This document shows, piece by piece, positions 19,509 through 28,791 of a DNA stretch of 64,000 bases; within the stretch, counting starts at the first letter, position 1, and every line of letters starts with the position of its first letter. The position numbers were made by a program, and so were the translations under genes. Location: positions 124,001 through 188,000 of the forward strand of contig JACMJZ010000026.1 of NCBI GenBank assembly GCA_014380365.1, read 5' to 3'. Origin of the DNA: Pyrinomonadaceae bacterium. Its GTDB lineage: Bacteria; Acidobacteriota; Blastocatellia; Pyrinomonadales; Pyrinomonadaceae. The notes beneath the pieces are model-generated. The model made no database searches. It saw only the letters and a list, made by a program, of their open reading frames with translations, and was not told the origin of the DNA.

Positions 19509-20768
19509 GTGCCCTCGTTCATGGATCCCAGCGAAAAACATACCAAAGGCAAGACTGAAAGCGCGGCGGCAGGCGGTCGCTGGCGCACGCTTGTCTTGCT
19601 GTCGCTGGCAGAGTTGCTGGCCATGGCGCTTTGGTTCAGTGCATCGGCGGTGGTACCCGCGCTGCGCGTCGAATGGAACCTGAGCGACGCGAGTGTTAGC
19701 TGGCTGACGATTGCCGTGCAACTTGGTTTTGTTTGCGGCACTCTGCTCAGCGCGTTTCTCAATCTGCCTGACGTTATCAATGTTCGATACCTGTTCGCGC
19801 TTTGTGCGTTTGCAGGGGCAATCGCCAACGCGGCCTTTGGCGTCTATGCCCACGACGCCAACACGGCTGTTGCCTTGCGTTTCCTGACGGGAATGTTCCT
19901 CGCCGGAGTCTATCCGCCAGGGATGAAGATATTAGCGACGTGGTTCCAGCGGGGTCGTGGAATGGCTCTCGGTATGCTCGTGGGTGCGTTGACGCTAGGC
20001 AAGGCGTCGCCTTATTTGGTGAACGGCGTTGGTAGCGCAAACTGGCGCCAGAACATTCTCTTCATCTCTTTGCTGGCGTTGCTCGGCGGTCTGCTCGTGC
20101 TCCTCTTTGTCGAAGATGGGCCACATGCGTTACCCGCTGCGAAGTTTGACTTGAAGCAGGCAATCGCAGTTTTCCGCAATCGGGGCGTGCGGCTCGCGAG
20201 TTTTGGCTACTTTGGTCACATGTGGGAGCTGTACGCGATGTGGGCCTGGCTGCCGGTGATGATTCGCGCCAGCATGGACGTGACAAAGACTTCCTCGGTC
20301 TCGGCGGAAGTAGCTTCGTTTCTGGTAATCGGTTGCGGCGCGGCCGGGTGCGTCGTGGCCGGGCTAATCGCGGATCGTATTGGACGCACAGTTGTCACCT
20401 CTTGGGCGATGGGGATTAGCGCCTCTTGCTGTCTGCTGATTGGATTCTGTTTTGGCGGCAATCCCTTTCTGCTTCTGTTGGTGGCGGCAATCTGGGGGGC
20501 CAGCGTGATTGCCGATTCGGCGCAGTTCTCCGCCTGCGTCACAGAGCTTGGCGATCCGCGATACGTGGGCACGGCACTGACAATGCAAGCGTGTATCGGA
20601 TTTCTGCTGACCACTATTTCCATCGAACTCGTGCCGCATTTTGTGAAGCTCGTGGGTTGGCAATATGCATTTGCGGTCCTGGCGCCGGGACCACTGTTGG
20701 GCGTGGTTGCGATGCTGCGATTGCGCTCTTTGCCGGAAGCGGTGAAGATTGCGCACGGACGAAGATGA
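19509..20768 (+). CDS. MFS transporter
   Basis: The protein has about 419 residues and twelve hydrophobic segments, starting with WRTLVLLSLAELLAMALWFS. It has a central cytoplasmic loop after segment 6 (VEDGPHALPAAKFDLKQAIA) and the segment-8/9 loop motif GLIADRIGRTVV, which is typical of the major facilitator superfamily. The opening LAELLAMALWFSASAVVPAL is typical of a family of uncharacterised MFS carriers. The substrate is unknown. Translation could begin at GTG 19509 or ATG 19521; no strong ribosome site distinguishes them. Confidence 0.87.
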   Translation: MPSFMDPSEKHTKGKTESAAAGGRWRTLVLLSLAELLAMALWFSASAVVPALRVEWNLSDASVSWLTIAVQLGFVCGTLLSAFLNLPDVINVRYLFALCAFAGAIANAAFGVYAHDANTAVALRFLTGMFLAGVYPPGMKILATWFQRGRGMALGMLVGALTLGKASPYLVNGVGSANWRQNILFISLLALLGGLLVLLFVEDGPHALPAAKFDLKQAIAVFRNRGVRLASFGYFGHMWELYAMWAWLPVMIRASMDVTKTSSVSAEVASFLVIGCGAAGCVVAGLIADRIGRTVVTSWAMGISASCCLLIGFCFGGNPFLLLLVAAIWGASVIADSAQFSACVTELGDPRYVGTALTMQACIGFLLTTISIELVPHFVKLVGWQYAFAVLAPGPLLGVVAMLRLRSLPEAVKIAHGRR

Positions 20769-20771
20769 GCA

Positions 20772-20892
20772 GCCGCGGATTTACGCGGATCAGATCAAGA
20801 ACTGCAAATAATTAGCGCGCGGCTGTAGTTCCGGAGTCGCTATTGGACAGCCGGTTTTCAGATTCGCGTCATCCGCGTTAATCCGCAGCAAA
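20772..20892. repeat. Composite inverted repeat, CCGCGGATT family
   Basis: CGCGGATTTACGCGGATC near the left end and CATCCGCGTTAATCCGC near the right end are imperfect inverted copies. The element fills the gap between the MFS gene and endonuclease III. A related element is at 38745-38840. Confidence 0.65.
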
Positions 20893-20895
20893 AAC

Positions 20896-21558
20896 ATGGT
20901 TACAGAACTGAAACAGAGAGTTCGCAGGATCATTCGCCTGTTGAAGCGTGCCTATCCGGGCGCCAAGTGTTCGCTGAATCACTCGAACGCTTTTGAGTTA
21001 TTGATCGCGACCATCTTGTCGGCCCAATGCACAGACGCGCGCGTGAACATCGTGACGCAGGATCTGTTTCGCAAATACCGCAAACCCGAAGACTATCTCA
21101 AAGTCTCCACCAGCGAACTCCAGCAGGACATCCGCACCACTGGTTTCTTTCGCAACAAAACCACTTCCATTCAAGGCACCGCGAAGATGTTGACGGAGCA
21201 GTATGCCGGGGTTGTGCCGCAGACGATGGATGAACTGCTGGAGTTGCCGGGCGTTGCTCGCAAGACCGCCAATGTGGTACTCGGCAACGCGTTTGGCATT
21301 CACGCCGGAGTTGTAGTCGATACTCACGTCACGCGTTTGTCGCACCGCCTCGGTTTATCGGAGGAGAAGACGGCGGAAAAGATTGAGCAGGATCTGATTG
21401 CTCTAGTCCCTAAAAAGGATTGGGTGATCTTTCCTCACCTCTTCATCGCCCACGGTCGGGCGATTTGCAAGGCCCGTAACCCGCTCTGCCCCGAATGCGT
21501 GCTGGAAAAACTTTGCCCGTCATCCTACCTGAAAACAGGCGTCGCGCCCGGTGGCTAG
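20896..21558 (+). CDS. nth: Endonuclease III
   Basis: This 220-residue base-excision enzyme cleaves DNA at oxidised pyrimidines and abasic sites. Everything expected is present: LIATILSAQCTDARVN at the start of the HhH-GPD fold, the helix-hairpin-helix LPGVARKTANVVLG with the catalytic Lys, VVDTHVTRL with the catalytic Asp, and the C-terminal 4Fe-4S ligands spaced C-x6-C-x2-C-x5-C (CKARNPLCPECVLEKLC). The length is normal. The start is ATG 20896. Confidence 0.97.
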   Translation: MVTELKQRVRRIIRLLKRAYPGAKCSLNHSNAFELLIATILSAQCTDARVNIVTQDLFRKYRKPEDYLKVSTSELQQDIRTTGFFRNKTTSIQGTAKMLTEQYAGVVPQTMDELLELPGVARKTANVVLGNAFGIHAGVVVDTHVTRLSHRLGLSEEKTAEKIEQDLIALVPKKDWVIFPHLFIAHGRAICKARNPLCPECVLEKLCPSSYLKTGVAPGG

Positions 21559-21812
21559 TGTGCTCCGTGCGTGGCACAACGACGGCCGAATCTGTGGCGG
21601 GTGACCTCGCTAGCACATCACCGCGAAGGCCGTTACAATGCCCGCGTTCCACTATCCTGATCGTATGGTCCTGAACCGAATGCGGGCTTAGTGCTCGTGT
21701 CCCCGGAATCGACCCCTGCGCTTCGCATGCCACTTGTTATTGATCCGCATCCAGTCTTGCAAAAAGTCGAATTTACCAGGCAAACCTCATCGTTTTGGAG
21801 GGCACCGGCAGC

Positions 21813-22832
21813 GTGAGCTATCGCTTTCCCTGGTATCGACTTTCTGACGAGCATCTGCTCGACATGCGCATTTGCGACCTTACGCTCAAGATCAAAGGTT
21901 CATTTCTCGAGCCTCACATCAAGCGTCTCTACAGCGAACTGAACGATCGTGGGATTCGTTTCATGCCCCACGTTTGGCTATCCGAAGAGTGGTTCTCGCC
22001 GGACGGGGTTCCTGGGATTGCTATTCCGTTTTACCTCGCTCATCCGCGTCTGATGAAACTCGAGCGCAAGCAAATGCTCGAGGTGGAAGGCGGCACCGAT
22101 CCCGAATGCATGCGCATACTCCGCCACGAAGCTGGTCATGCGCTCGATACGGCGTTCCGTTTACACTTCAAACGACAGTGGCGCGAACTCTTTGGATCCT
22201 TCGCTCAACGCTATCCTGATTTTTATAAACCAAAACCGAAAAGCCGCAACTACGTGCTGCATCTGCGCGCGTGGTATGCGCAGGCGCATCCGGCCGAAGA
22301 CTTTGCCGAGACGTTTGCCGTTTGGCTCACGCCCCGCTCGCGCTGGCGGCGACGTTATAGAGGCTGGCCCGCCTTGCACAAGCTTGAGTATATTAACGAG
22401 TTGATGACCGAGATGGCGGGAACCAAACCACGAAATCGCACGCGCACGAAAGTTGAACCACTGTCAGCCATCAGAACTACGTTGCGCGAGCACTATCAAC
22501 ACAAACGCGAAAAGTATGACTTCGACTGGCCTGCGGTTTACGATCGCGACCTGCTTAGAATCTTCTCGGACGATCCGCGACACAAAGCGCAACCCAGCGC
22601 TGCGAGTTTCCTTCGCAGCGTCCGTCGTGAAGTGCGCCAGATAGTTGCCGAAGGAACGGGAGTTCATCAGTACACAATCGATCATGTGCTTGAGAACATG
22701 ATCGACCGTTGCAAGGATCTGAAGCTGCGAGTGGCGACGCCGGCAAGAGAGGCGCGCCGGCGGGTAATGATTGTGTTGACGGTCCAGGTAATGAACGTGC
22801 TGCATTCTGGTTATCATCGCATCGCCGTCTGA
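21813..22832 (+). CDS. Putative zinc metallopeptidase (HExGH type)
   Basis: The HEAGH zinc site lies at about residues 105-109. A downstream HPAEDFAETFAVWL segment supplies the probable third ligand, as in the putative zinc-binding metallopeptidase family. The remaining ~150 residues are helical and charged. GTG 21813 is preferred because GGAGGG at 21797-21802 lies about ten bases upstream; an upstream in-frame TTG (21795) falls inside that site. There is no signal peptide. The product should be a cytoplasmic protease, but the substrate is unknown. It is followed six bases later by an ATP-grasp gene, so the two form a tight pair. Confidence 0.78.
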   Translation: MSYRFPWYRLSDEHLLDMRICDLTLKIKGSFLEPHIKRLYSELNDRGIRFMPHVWLSEEWFSPDGVPGIAIPFYLAHPRLMKLERKQMLEVEGGTDPECMRILRHEAGHALDTAFRLHFKRQWRELFGSFAQRYPDFYKPKPKSRNYVLHLRAWYAQAHPAEDFAETFAVWLTPRSRWRRRYRGWPALHKLEYINELMTEMAGTKPRNRTRTKVEPLSAIRTTLREHYQHKREKYDFDWPAVYDRDLLRIFSDDPRHKAQPSAASFLRSVRREVRQIVAEGTGVHQYTIDHVLENMIDRCKDLKLRVATPAREARRRVMIVLTVQVMNVLHSGYHRIAV

Positions 22833-22838
22833 CCCTCT

Positions 22839-23879
22839 ATGACTTTTGAACCAAAAAAGAAGTTGCGGGTAATAGTTTTGGTTCATCAGGACCTGGTGCC
22901 TCCCGATTCACTGGACGGACTAACTGATAAAGAAAAGCTCGAGATAAAGACTGAATACGATGTCGTGTCAACGCTAAAGAAGATGGGCCACGAAGTCTAT
23001 CCGGTCGGGCTTTACAACCAGTTGAACCTCATCGGCGATGCCTTGATGGAGCATAAGCCTCATATCGCTTTCAACCTGCTGGAGGAGTTTCACGGTTACC
23101 CACTTTACGATCAGCATGTCGTCAGCTATCTCGAGCTGATGAAGCAGGCTTACACCGGCTGCAACCCTCGGGGAATGACGCTCGCGCACGACAAGGCCCT
23201 CACCAAAATGATTCTCGCCTATCACCGCATTCAGGTGCCGAGTTTCGCCGTGTTTCCCATGAATCGAAAAGTCAGGCGGCCAAAGCGTTTGAAGTTTCCG
23301 CTCCTGGTCAAGTCGATCAGCGAGGAGGGATCGGTGGGCATCTCGCAGGCGTCAGTGGTTCACGACGATGAAAAACTCACGCAGCGAGTGGAGTTTATCC
23401 ATCGGCAAAACAAAACCGCCGCGATCGCGGAGCAGTACATTAAAGGACGTGAAATTTACGTGGGGGTGATAGGGAATCAGAACATTCAAACGTACGCTCC
23501 CTGGGAGCTGGTGATGGAAAAGCTTCCGGAAGGTTCGGAAAACATCGCCACGCTGAAGGTCAAATGGGATCCGGCGTACCAGGAAAAGGTCGGAGTTAAG
23601 ACTCGGGCCGCGGAACTTAGCCCGGAACATCATAAGACCCTGGAGCGCCTGTCGAAACGAATTTACCGCTACCTGTTTCTCAACGGTTACGCTCGTCTTG
23701 ATTACCGGCTGACTGATGACGGCCAGTTTTATCTGCTTGAGGCAAATCCGAATCCGCAAATCGCCGAAGGCGAGGACTTCGCAGACTCAGCCGCGCACAG
23801 CGGAGTGCCGTACGATCAGCTGCTTCAGAAAATCATCACTGTGGGTTTGAACTATCAGGCTGCTAACCAGGCGCCATGA
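22839..23879 (+). CDS. ATP-grasp ligase, D-alanine--D-alanine ligase-like
   Basis: This 346-residue protein has the ATP-grasp layout of the D-Ala-D-Ala ligase family: an N-terminal Rossmann-like part (LRVIVLVHQDLVPP), then KFPLLVKSISEEGSVGISQ for the ATP-binding lysine and loop, AAIAEQYIKGREIYVGVIG, and the magnesium site YARLDYRLTDDGQFYLLEANPNPQ split over two strands (D, E and N ligands). The family joins carboxylates to amines via an acyl phosphate. It diverges from true Ddl, and its pairing with a metallopeptidase gene suggests a specialised peptide or amide ligase. Both activity and substrate are inferred. Confidence 0.85.
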   Translation: MTFEPKKKLRVIVLVHQDLVPPDSLDGLTDKEKLEIKTEYDVVSTLKKMGHEVYPVGLYNQLNLIGDALMEHKPHIAFNLLEEFHGYPLYDQHVVSYLELMKQAYTGCNPRGMTLAHDKALTKMILAYHRIQVPSFAVFPMNRKVRRPKRLKFPLLVKSISEEGSVGISQASVVHDDEKLTQRVEFIHRQNKTAAIAEQYIKGREIYVGVIGNQNIQTYAPWELVMEKLPEGSENIATLKVKWDPAYQEKVGVKTRAAELSPEHHKTLERLSKRIYRYLFLNGYARLDYRLTDDGQFYLLEANPNPQIAEGEDFADSAAHSGVPYDQLLQKIITVGLNYQAANQAP

Positions 23880-24192
23880 CAGGTGGCACGGGCATCTTGC
23901 CCGTGATCCACGGGCGAGACGCCCGTGCCACTGCCTCAGGTCCTTCCTTCAGTTTGACTGATTGTGTTCTCGGATCAAACGTTATAGCTCTAACACTCCT
24001 TTACCGGGACCTGCTTTCGCAGATTTCGTGTGACCTCTTTTGGTGCGGTACATTTTGATCCTGTGTGATTCGTCACGAAACAGTCACATTGCGTCTTGTT
24101 CACAAGCACTTTAGCGTCTACTATCATTTTGCTTTCGGGCATTCTCACCTCACGAAGCAATAAAAAATTTTAAGAAGGTAGACGAAACCCCT
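23880..24192. other. 313-base gap before the NlpC/P60 gene
   Basis: The left 50 bases are a dispersed palindrome (23883-23931). The remainder is a leader-like region ending in AATAAAAAATTTTAAGAAGG just before the gene. I looked for the ydaO-type cyclic-di-AMP riboswitch that often precedes NlpC/P60 genes but could not confirm its conserved core. No gene is supported. Confidence 0.5.
23883..23931. repeat. Palindromic repeat, GTGGCACGGGC family (copy 2)
   Basis: Two hairpins, CACGGGC/GCCCGTG and CACGGGCG/CGCCCGTG, make an overall palindrome with GTGGCACGGGC and GCCCGTGCCAC at its ends. It starts four bases after the ATP-grasp stop codon and matches the element at 10352-10400. Confidence 0.8.
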
Positions 24193-24819
24193 TTGCTCTT
24201 GAAAAAACTGTTCCCCTATGCGCTAGCGGCCTGCTTTGCCCTTGGCATGTTCCCCGTATCGGTCGCAGCACAGTCGCCAGAAGCGCGTCAACGTCAGTTA
24301 ACTCCAACACTTGAGACCATTAACCTGCCCGCTCCCGACGCGGACGAGCCGGTTATTATCTCGCTCGCTTCCGCGGAAGACATCAACAGAGCCAAGCCTT
24401 TAGCTGAAAAGGGCGGTTCAACTTTTCCGTTTCAGAGTTTGATGAACGCCGCGATCGAGCAGCGCCTGGGCTCGCCCTATTCATGGGGAGCGACAGGACC
24501 ATCGGCTTTCGACTGTTCGGGTTTTGTTTGGAGCACCTTCCGTTCGGTGGGAATAGATTTCGAACGCGGGAGCGCTCGCACTCTCTGGGCGCGCTTTGCA
24601 GCTCCGGCCCCGGAACAACAATTTAAGTATGGGACGCTCGTCTTCTTCAGCAATCTCGCCCATGTCGGGATCGTAGTCGACGAAAAAGGCTTCTATCATG
24701 CCTCGCGCCGCAAAGGCGTCATCTATTCTCCGTTCAATGACTACTGGACTTCGCGTATCGATGGCTTCCGTCAGGTTCCGCAGCGCGCGCCACTTGTGGC
24801 GGACGCCGCAGGCAAGTAA
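24193..24819 (+). CDS. Secreted NlpC/P60 peptidoglycan hydrolase
   Basis: The 208 residues begin at a TTG (24193, or 24199 two codons later) and have a signal peptide (LLKKLFPYALAACFALGMFP). The C-terminal half is an NlpC/P60 domain: SPYSWGATGPSAFDCSGFVW with the nucleophilic Cys, the catalytic His in LAHVGIVV and the third polar residue in GFYHAS. Such enzymes cut gamma-D-Glu-diamino-acid bonds in wall peptides. It is a single-gene unit ended by a strong terminator. Confidence 0.9.
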   Translation: MLLKKLFPYALAACFALGMFPVSVAAQSPEARQRQLTPTLETINLPAPDADEPVIISLASAEDINRAKPLAEKGGSTFPFQSLMNAAIEQRLGSPYSWGATGPSAFDCSGFVWSTFRSVGIDFERGSARTLWARFAAPAPEQQFKYGTLVFFSNLAHVGIVVDEKGFYHASRRKGVIYSPFNDYWTSRIDGFRQVPQRAPLVADAAGK

Positions 24820-24887
24820 TCAAGCAGAAGCCCGCGCGTCAGCAAGGGCCCATCTTGGTCTGTAGAAATACAAGGACGATTATGCAG

Positions 24888-24919
24888 AACGCCGGCGCTT
24901 CAATTAGCGCCGGCGTTTT
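24888..24919 (+). terminator. Rho-independent terminator
   Basis: AACGCCGGCGCT (24888-24899) pairs perfectly with AGCGCCGGCGTT (24906-24917) around a six-base loop, followed by T residues. It ends the NlpC/P60 transcript. Confidence 0.92.
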
Positions 24920-24938
24920 GTGCTGATCAGCTTCTGAC

Positions 24939-25032
24939 GGGGCAGTAGCCCGACCGTGAGGGAGGGCGCCGCTTTCTCATTGGCGCATAATTGACTGAGT
25001 GACGCCCTTGCTTACGCGCGAGCTACTGCCCC
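24939..25032. repeat. Interspersed element, CCGACCGTNAGGGAGGG family (copy 1)
   Basis: The ends GGGGCAGTAGC and GCTACTGCCCC are perfect inverted repeats. The left half carries CCCGACCGTGAGGGAGGGCG, and a second hairpin (GGCGCC...GGCGC) lies inside. A related element sits at 28792-28885. This copy lies between a terminator and the stop codon of the convergent YkgJ-type gene. Confidence 0.8.
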
Positions 25033-25042
25033 TCGCAAGATC

Positions 25043-25453
25043 CTATTTCGACTCCCGGAACGTGATCTTCACAAGTGGAATCACATCCGGGTCATCCTGC
25101 TGTTTGCGTTCCCACTCAATGAGGTCGAAATAAGCGCAACGCGAGCTATCAGGAAACTCGCGGCAGACGTCCGGTCGGGCGTCGTATATGGTGCATTTCC
25201 GCGTGTCCTGATTGAGGAACATGCAGGCCTGCCCAAACAAGCGATCGGCCCGGCGCCTGAGAATCCGTTCCTTGCCGTTGAGTTTCGTGAAACGCAACGC
25301 CGCGGCTTCCGTTGTGACCTTGAAATGCTCCGCGAGCCGTCTAACATCCTTCGGAGTCACCTGGACTCGCTCATAAATCGAACAACAATAAGCGACGCAT
25401 TTATCGCAATCATATTTGACGCGAGCGTAGCCCGGGATAGATGTTCGCGCCAT
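25043..25453 (-). CDS. YkgJ-type cysteine cluster protein
   Basis: This 136-residue protein has the cysteine cluster YDCDKCVAYCCSIYERV near its start and further cysteines in QACMFLNQDTRKCTIYDARPDVCREFP, the standard YkgJ (putative zinc- or iron-chelating) arrangement. There is no signal peptide. Members are presumed metal-binding; no reaction is established. The gene is transcribed in the same direction as the deoxyhypusine-synthase-like gene upstream, with a repeat between them. Confidence 0.85.
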   Translation of the reverse strand: MARTSIPGYARVKYDCDKCVAYCCSIYERVQVTPKDVRRLAEHFKVTTEAAALRFTKLNGKERILRRRADRLFGQACMFLNQDTRKCTIYDARPDVCREFPDSSRCAYFDLIEWERKQQDDPDVIPLVKITFRESK

Positions 25454-25472
25454 ATGCTTTATGACCCTCGTC

Positions 25473-25538
25473 GTAGGACAGGCATTCCCGCCTGTCCCTC
25501 TCCATTCGACAAAGGACAGGCAGGAATGCCTGTCTTAC
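25473..25538. repeat. Inverted pair of GACAGGC palindromes
   Basis: GTAGGACAGGCATTCC at the left is mirrored by GGAATGCCTGTCTTAC at the right. Each half is itself a hairpin of GACAGGC/GCCTGTC. It lies directly downstream of the deoxyhypusine-synthase-like gene. A single half-copy is at 2547-2574. Confidence 0.78.
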
Positions 25539-25540
25539 AA

Positions 25541-26686
25541 TTAACGCCTTTTCGATTTCTTGTATTCCGACAAGAGCAAAGCCATAGAGGCTTCTCGCTG
25601 GTCATAAAGTCTCTTCGGCTTTCGCGGCTTGTGCGTCGCCAACGCGTAAGCGGTAATGATCGGCAGCGCCACCGTCGAGTCCACATAACAAACAACAGCG
25701 TCGGGTAAGCGATCGGGATCCACTTTTCCCCAGGAGACCGCCTCACCCGGCGTCGCGCCGGAAAGGCCGCCGGTGTCGGGACGTGCGTCGGTCACTTGTA
25801 GAAAATAGTCGTGACCACGTTCGTCAATTCCCAGCACCTCTTGAATCTGCGGCTCAGTTTGGAGCAGAAAATTCTTGGGAGACCCCCCGCCGAGGATGAA
25901 GCACGCCGAGAGCCCGGGCTTCTTTTTGACTTCTTTCTTGCCGGCCGCTTTGCTGCTGCCGCCACTTCGCTTTGCCGCCAGCACGATGGCCGCAGTTTCA
26001 TTTACGTCTAACGACGGATCAAAAGCGAGTTTGTTACCCTGCAACGCCTTTGCGGCGACGTTCATGCCGATCGAAGAATCGCCGGGTGACGACGTGTAGA
26101 TCGGCACACCGTATTCATACGCCACCGCCAGCAAAGACTTTTCTTTCAAACCCAGCTTGCGCTCGCGCTCGTGGACATAACGGCCACACAGGTAGTGAAA
26201 CTCCGCCGTGGACATCGCTTTCTGAAATTCCCTCCCTTCGATTATCTTGCGGAAGAAAGCGTCAGTGTCGAGCAGTACGGAATAGTCAAAGAAGATGTCA
26301 TAGATGCGCACCACTTCTTCGGCGCGCAGGACGACGTCGGAAATGTCTGACCGGCCCTGATGCATCGGGAGACCAATGCCAAAGTGTGTGTCGTGATAGA
26401 GATTTGCGCCAGTGGAAATAATCCAGTCGACGAAGCCGGCTTTGATCAGTGGTATCAGCGCCGAGATTCCCAAACCCGCGGGCGTGAGCGCACCGGTCAG
26501 TGACATCCCGACGGTCACTTCAGGCTCCAGCATCTTCCGGGTAAAGAGTTGACACGCTTCACGCAGCCGCGCGCCGTTGTAAGCAATGAATGACTCGTCG
26601 ACTAGTTCGGCTAGAGTTGTGCTTTTAGTAATCGGCGGTGGATCTATTCGCCGGCCCTGTAGAAATTTGCTTGTTCGTTTGGCCAT
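25541..26686 (-). CDS. Deoxyhypusine synthase-like protein
   Basis: This 381-residue protein belongs to the deoxyhypusine/homospermidine synthase superfamily. NAD- and polyamine-binding motifs are visible: [48 protein letters not shown], and [15 protein letters not shown] with the Lys at the position that forms the imine intermediate in deoxyhypusine synthase. Bacteria lack eIF5A, so bacterial members probably transfer aminobutyl groups from spermidine to another acceptor, for example to make homospermidine. An inserted lysine-rich stretch ([15 protein letters not shown], about 250-265) precedes the active-site loop and is unusual. Confidence 0.85.
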   Translation of the reverse strand: MAKRTSKFLQGRRIDPPPITKSTTLAELVDESFIAYNGARLREACQLFTRKMLEPEVTVGMSLTGALTPAGLGISALIPLIKAGFVDWIISTGANLYHDTHFGIGLPMHQGRSDISDVVLRAEEVVRIYDIFFDYSVLLDTDAFFRKIIEGREFQKAMSTAEFHYLCGRYVHERERKLGLKEKSLLAVAYEYGVPIYTSSPGDSSIGMNVAAKALQGNKLAFDPSLDVNETAAIVLAAKRSGGSSKAAGKKEVKKKPGLSACFILGGGSPKNFLLQTEPQIQEVLGIDERGHDYFLQVTDARPDTGGLSGATPGEAVSWGKVDPDRLPDAVVCYVDSTVALPIITAYALATHKPRKPKRLYDQREASMALLLSEYKKSKRR

Positions 26687-26749
26687 AGTATTCAGTCGTT
26701 ACTATGTGTTGGGAGACGATCTGTTTCGGAGTGACTGGAAAAATGTTCG

Positions 26750-28054
26750 CTATGACACTCTGCCAACTTCAGTTGCGTCCTCAACTACAACTCGCTTCAC
26801 CAGCAGTCGTCCAATCCGGCGTTCATCAGCTTCCAGCACTTCAACGTCAAGTCCGCGAAAACTTAACTGCTCCCCCTTCTGCGGCACTTTGCCTGAAGCG
26901 TTGATTACCAACCCGGCTATCGTGGTGAAGTCGTCGGCCTCGATCTCCATATCGAAGAGATGTTCGATCTTCCCGATTTCCGTTGAGCCCTGCACTTCAT
27001 ACCAGCCGTCATCGCGCCCCACGATATCATTCAACTCCTCGCCACCGATGTCCTCGTCCTCGATCTCGCCAACAATCTCTTCGAGTATGTCTTCCACAGT
27101 GACCAGGCCGGAGACGCCGCCATACTCATCAATCACCATCGAAAGCTGCACGTGCGCCTTCTGCATTTCTTCAAGCAGCTCGGCCACCGGCTTTGTTTCA
27201 GGAACAAAATAGACTGTGCGTACGAGCGGTGCGACCGGCCCGTCCACGTCGCCCACTGCCCAACGCTCGAGCAGGTCGCGCACATAGATGAGACCCTCGA
27301 CGTTGTCGATCTGTTCGCGGTAGACGGGCAGCCGTGAATACTTCGATTCGATCATGACGTCACGGGCTTCGCGAACCGAGGTATCCGCCGGCACTGCAAC
27401 AATGTCGGGCCGCGGCGTCATTACTTCACTAACGCGCGTGTCGCCAAATTCGAGGATCGAGTGAATCAGCTCGCCTTCTTCTTCTTCCAGTATTCCTTCG
27501 GCTTCGCCAACATCGATTAGCGCCTGAATGTCGTCAACGCTGTCCTGCTCCTCATCGTCCTCGCCCTTGTCCGTCTCCAGCTCCTTTTTGCGCGAGCGGT
27601 CGAATAGTTTGTGAAAAGGGTCGGCGGCAAACGCCATCAGCGGAAGAAGCGGACGAATCAGAGGCAGCAGGAAAAGCAGCGTACCTTCAGGGTCGCGCGT
27701 GGAAATGAACAAGGGGACCAGTTGCCGAAAGACTCCGCCGAGCAGTAGGCCGGCGAGAAGTCCAACCAGTACGAAGCGCCGATCCTGAAAAAGGGTAAGG
27801 GAGATCGAAGTTACCAGTACCGCCAGGCCGACCAACAGAATTTGGATGGTCGCTGAAATAGCGAAACTAAAGCGCGGCCGGTTCTCCAGCACCTGCTTTA
27901 AGAAAGCCGACGAGCGGAGTTTGGAGCGCTCTTCGGCCCCGGTAATCAACCGGCGCAGACCTACGTCGCTGAGTTGGCCGAAAGCCATGTCCACTGTCGC
28001 GAGCAGGGACAAAAGAACCAATAGGAGCGAAGCCAGGGTGATCTCAATCTGCAT
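26750..28054 (-). CDS. CNNM/CorC (hemolysin C-like) membrane protein with CBS domains
   Basis: The 434 residues contain an N-terminal membrane domain of about four spans ([40 protein letters not shown] and others), an acidic linker ([12 protein letters not shown]), a CBS pair starting at [20 protein letters not shown] and containing [20 protein letters not shown], and a C-terminal CorC_HlyC domain ending at [18 protein letters not shown] proteins move or sense magnesium. The gene is downstream of phoH and ybeY in the same direction, a common order (phoH-ybeY-corC), though repeats separate the genes here. Confidence 0.9.
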   Translation of the reverse strand: MQIEITLASLLLVLLSLLATVDMAFGQLSDVGLRRLITGAEERSKLRSSAFLKQVLENRPRFSFAISATIQILLVGLAVLVTSISLTLFQDRRFVLVGLLAGLLLGGVFRQLVPLFISTRDPEGTLLFLLPLIRPLLPLMAFAADPFHKLFDRSRKKELETDKGEDDEEQDSVDDIQALIDVGEAEGILEEEEGELIHSILEFGDTRVSEVMTPRPDIVAVPADTSVREARDVMIESKYSRLPVYREQIDNVEGLIYVRDLLERWAVGDVDGPVAPLVRTVYFVPETKPVAELLEEMQKAHVQLSMVIDEYGGVSGLVTVEDILEEIVGEIEDEDIGGEELNDIVGRDDGWYEVQGSTEIGKIEHLFDMEIEADDFTTIAGLVINASGKVPQKGEQLSFRGLDVEVLEADERRIGRLLVKRVVVEDATEVGRVS

Positions 28055-28139
28055 CTATTGGTGAATAGTAAATGGTGAAGGGTGAATGGTAAACCTGTCG
28101 GGGCGATTGAGCCGATTTTCCGTTTGTCATTTCTCAGTG

Positions 28140-28290
28140 TTCATCTGACATCTTCTAAGCCTTTGCGTCTCTTTGCGTGTCCTTTGCGTTCTTTGCGGTT
28201 TAGATTTCCCTAGTTGTTCCGAGTCCAATTGGCCAAAGAAAAGCGTAACCGCAAAGAACGCAAAGTGATTCGCAAAGAGCGCAAAGCGAG
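28140..28290. repeat. CTTTGCG-rich inverted repeat element (copy 1)
   Basis: The left part has repeated CTTTGCG words (CTTTGCGTCTCTTTGCGTG, then TTCTTTGCGGTT) and the right part has the reverse complement (AACCGCAAAGAACGCAAAG, then GCAAAGAGCGCAAAG). It occupies most of the gap between ybeY and the CNNM gene, with a related element at 30045-30142. Confidence 0.8.
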
Positions 28291-28352
28291 CTGATGAAAA
28301 AATGAGAAATCATAAATGGAAAATGGAAAATCGACTGATCCTGCCAACAGCC

Positions 28353-28781
28353 CTAGCCTATACCAAGTCTGCGCCGCAGACGCAGCTCCAGCCGGTTCAT
28401 CTCGCCATTGTCGCTGGAATGATCGTAGCCACAGAGATGCAGGAGGCCATGCAGAATGAGCTGCGCGATTTCATCGTCCAGGGTCAGATTGTTTTCCTTC
28501 GCCTGTCGCGCTGCCTGTTCGACCGAAATCACCACATCTCCAAGTGTTGGACTTTCAAACTTTTCAAACTCATCCTGCGACGCCGGAAACGAGAGTACGT
28601 CGGTTGTCCCCCTCTGCCCGCGCCAGCGCCGGTTCAACTCGCGCATCATGCGATCGGAAACGAAGGCAACCGTAACGCCCGACGCATTTGGTGGCAAGAC
28701 CCGCAACGCCGCCGCCGTAAACTTCTCCCAACGCGGTCGATCGAGTTTCAGTTTGCGCTGCCGATTAACAACTTCAATCAT
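28353..28781 (-). CDS. ybeY: Endoribonuclease YbeY
   Basis: This 142-residue zinc RNase matures 16S rRNA and controls ribosome quality. The signature LILHGLLHLCGYDH is present in full, giving the three zinc-binding histidines. It is preceded by GTTDVLSFPA and LGDVVISVEQA, both typical of the family. Its place directly downstream of phoH agrees with the common bacterial order. Confidence 0.96.
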   Translation of the reverse strand: MIEVVNRQRKLKLDRPRWEKFTAAALRVLPPNASGVTVAFVSDRMMRELNRRWRGQRGTTDVLSFPASQDEFEKFESPTLGDVVISVEQAARQAKENNLTLDDEIAQLILHGLLHLCGYDHSSDNGEMNRLELRLRRRLGIG

Positions 28782-28791
28782 GGATTCAAGA

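Noticed and set aside
23932-24192. Cyclic-di-AMP (ydaO-type) riboswitch before the NlpC/P60 gene
   Set aside because: The context fits, but the conserved core bases could not be located by reading. A covariance-model search would decide.
26586-27212. Serine-rich 208-codon plus-strand frame
   Set aside because: It is antisense to the acidic CBS/CorC region of the CNNM protein; the serine runs mirror Glu/Asp codons.
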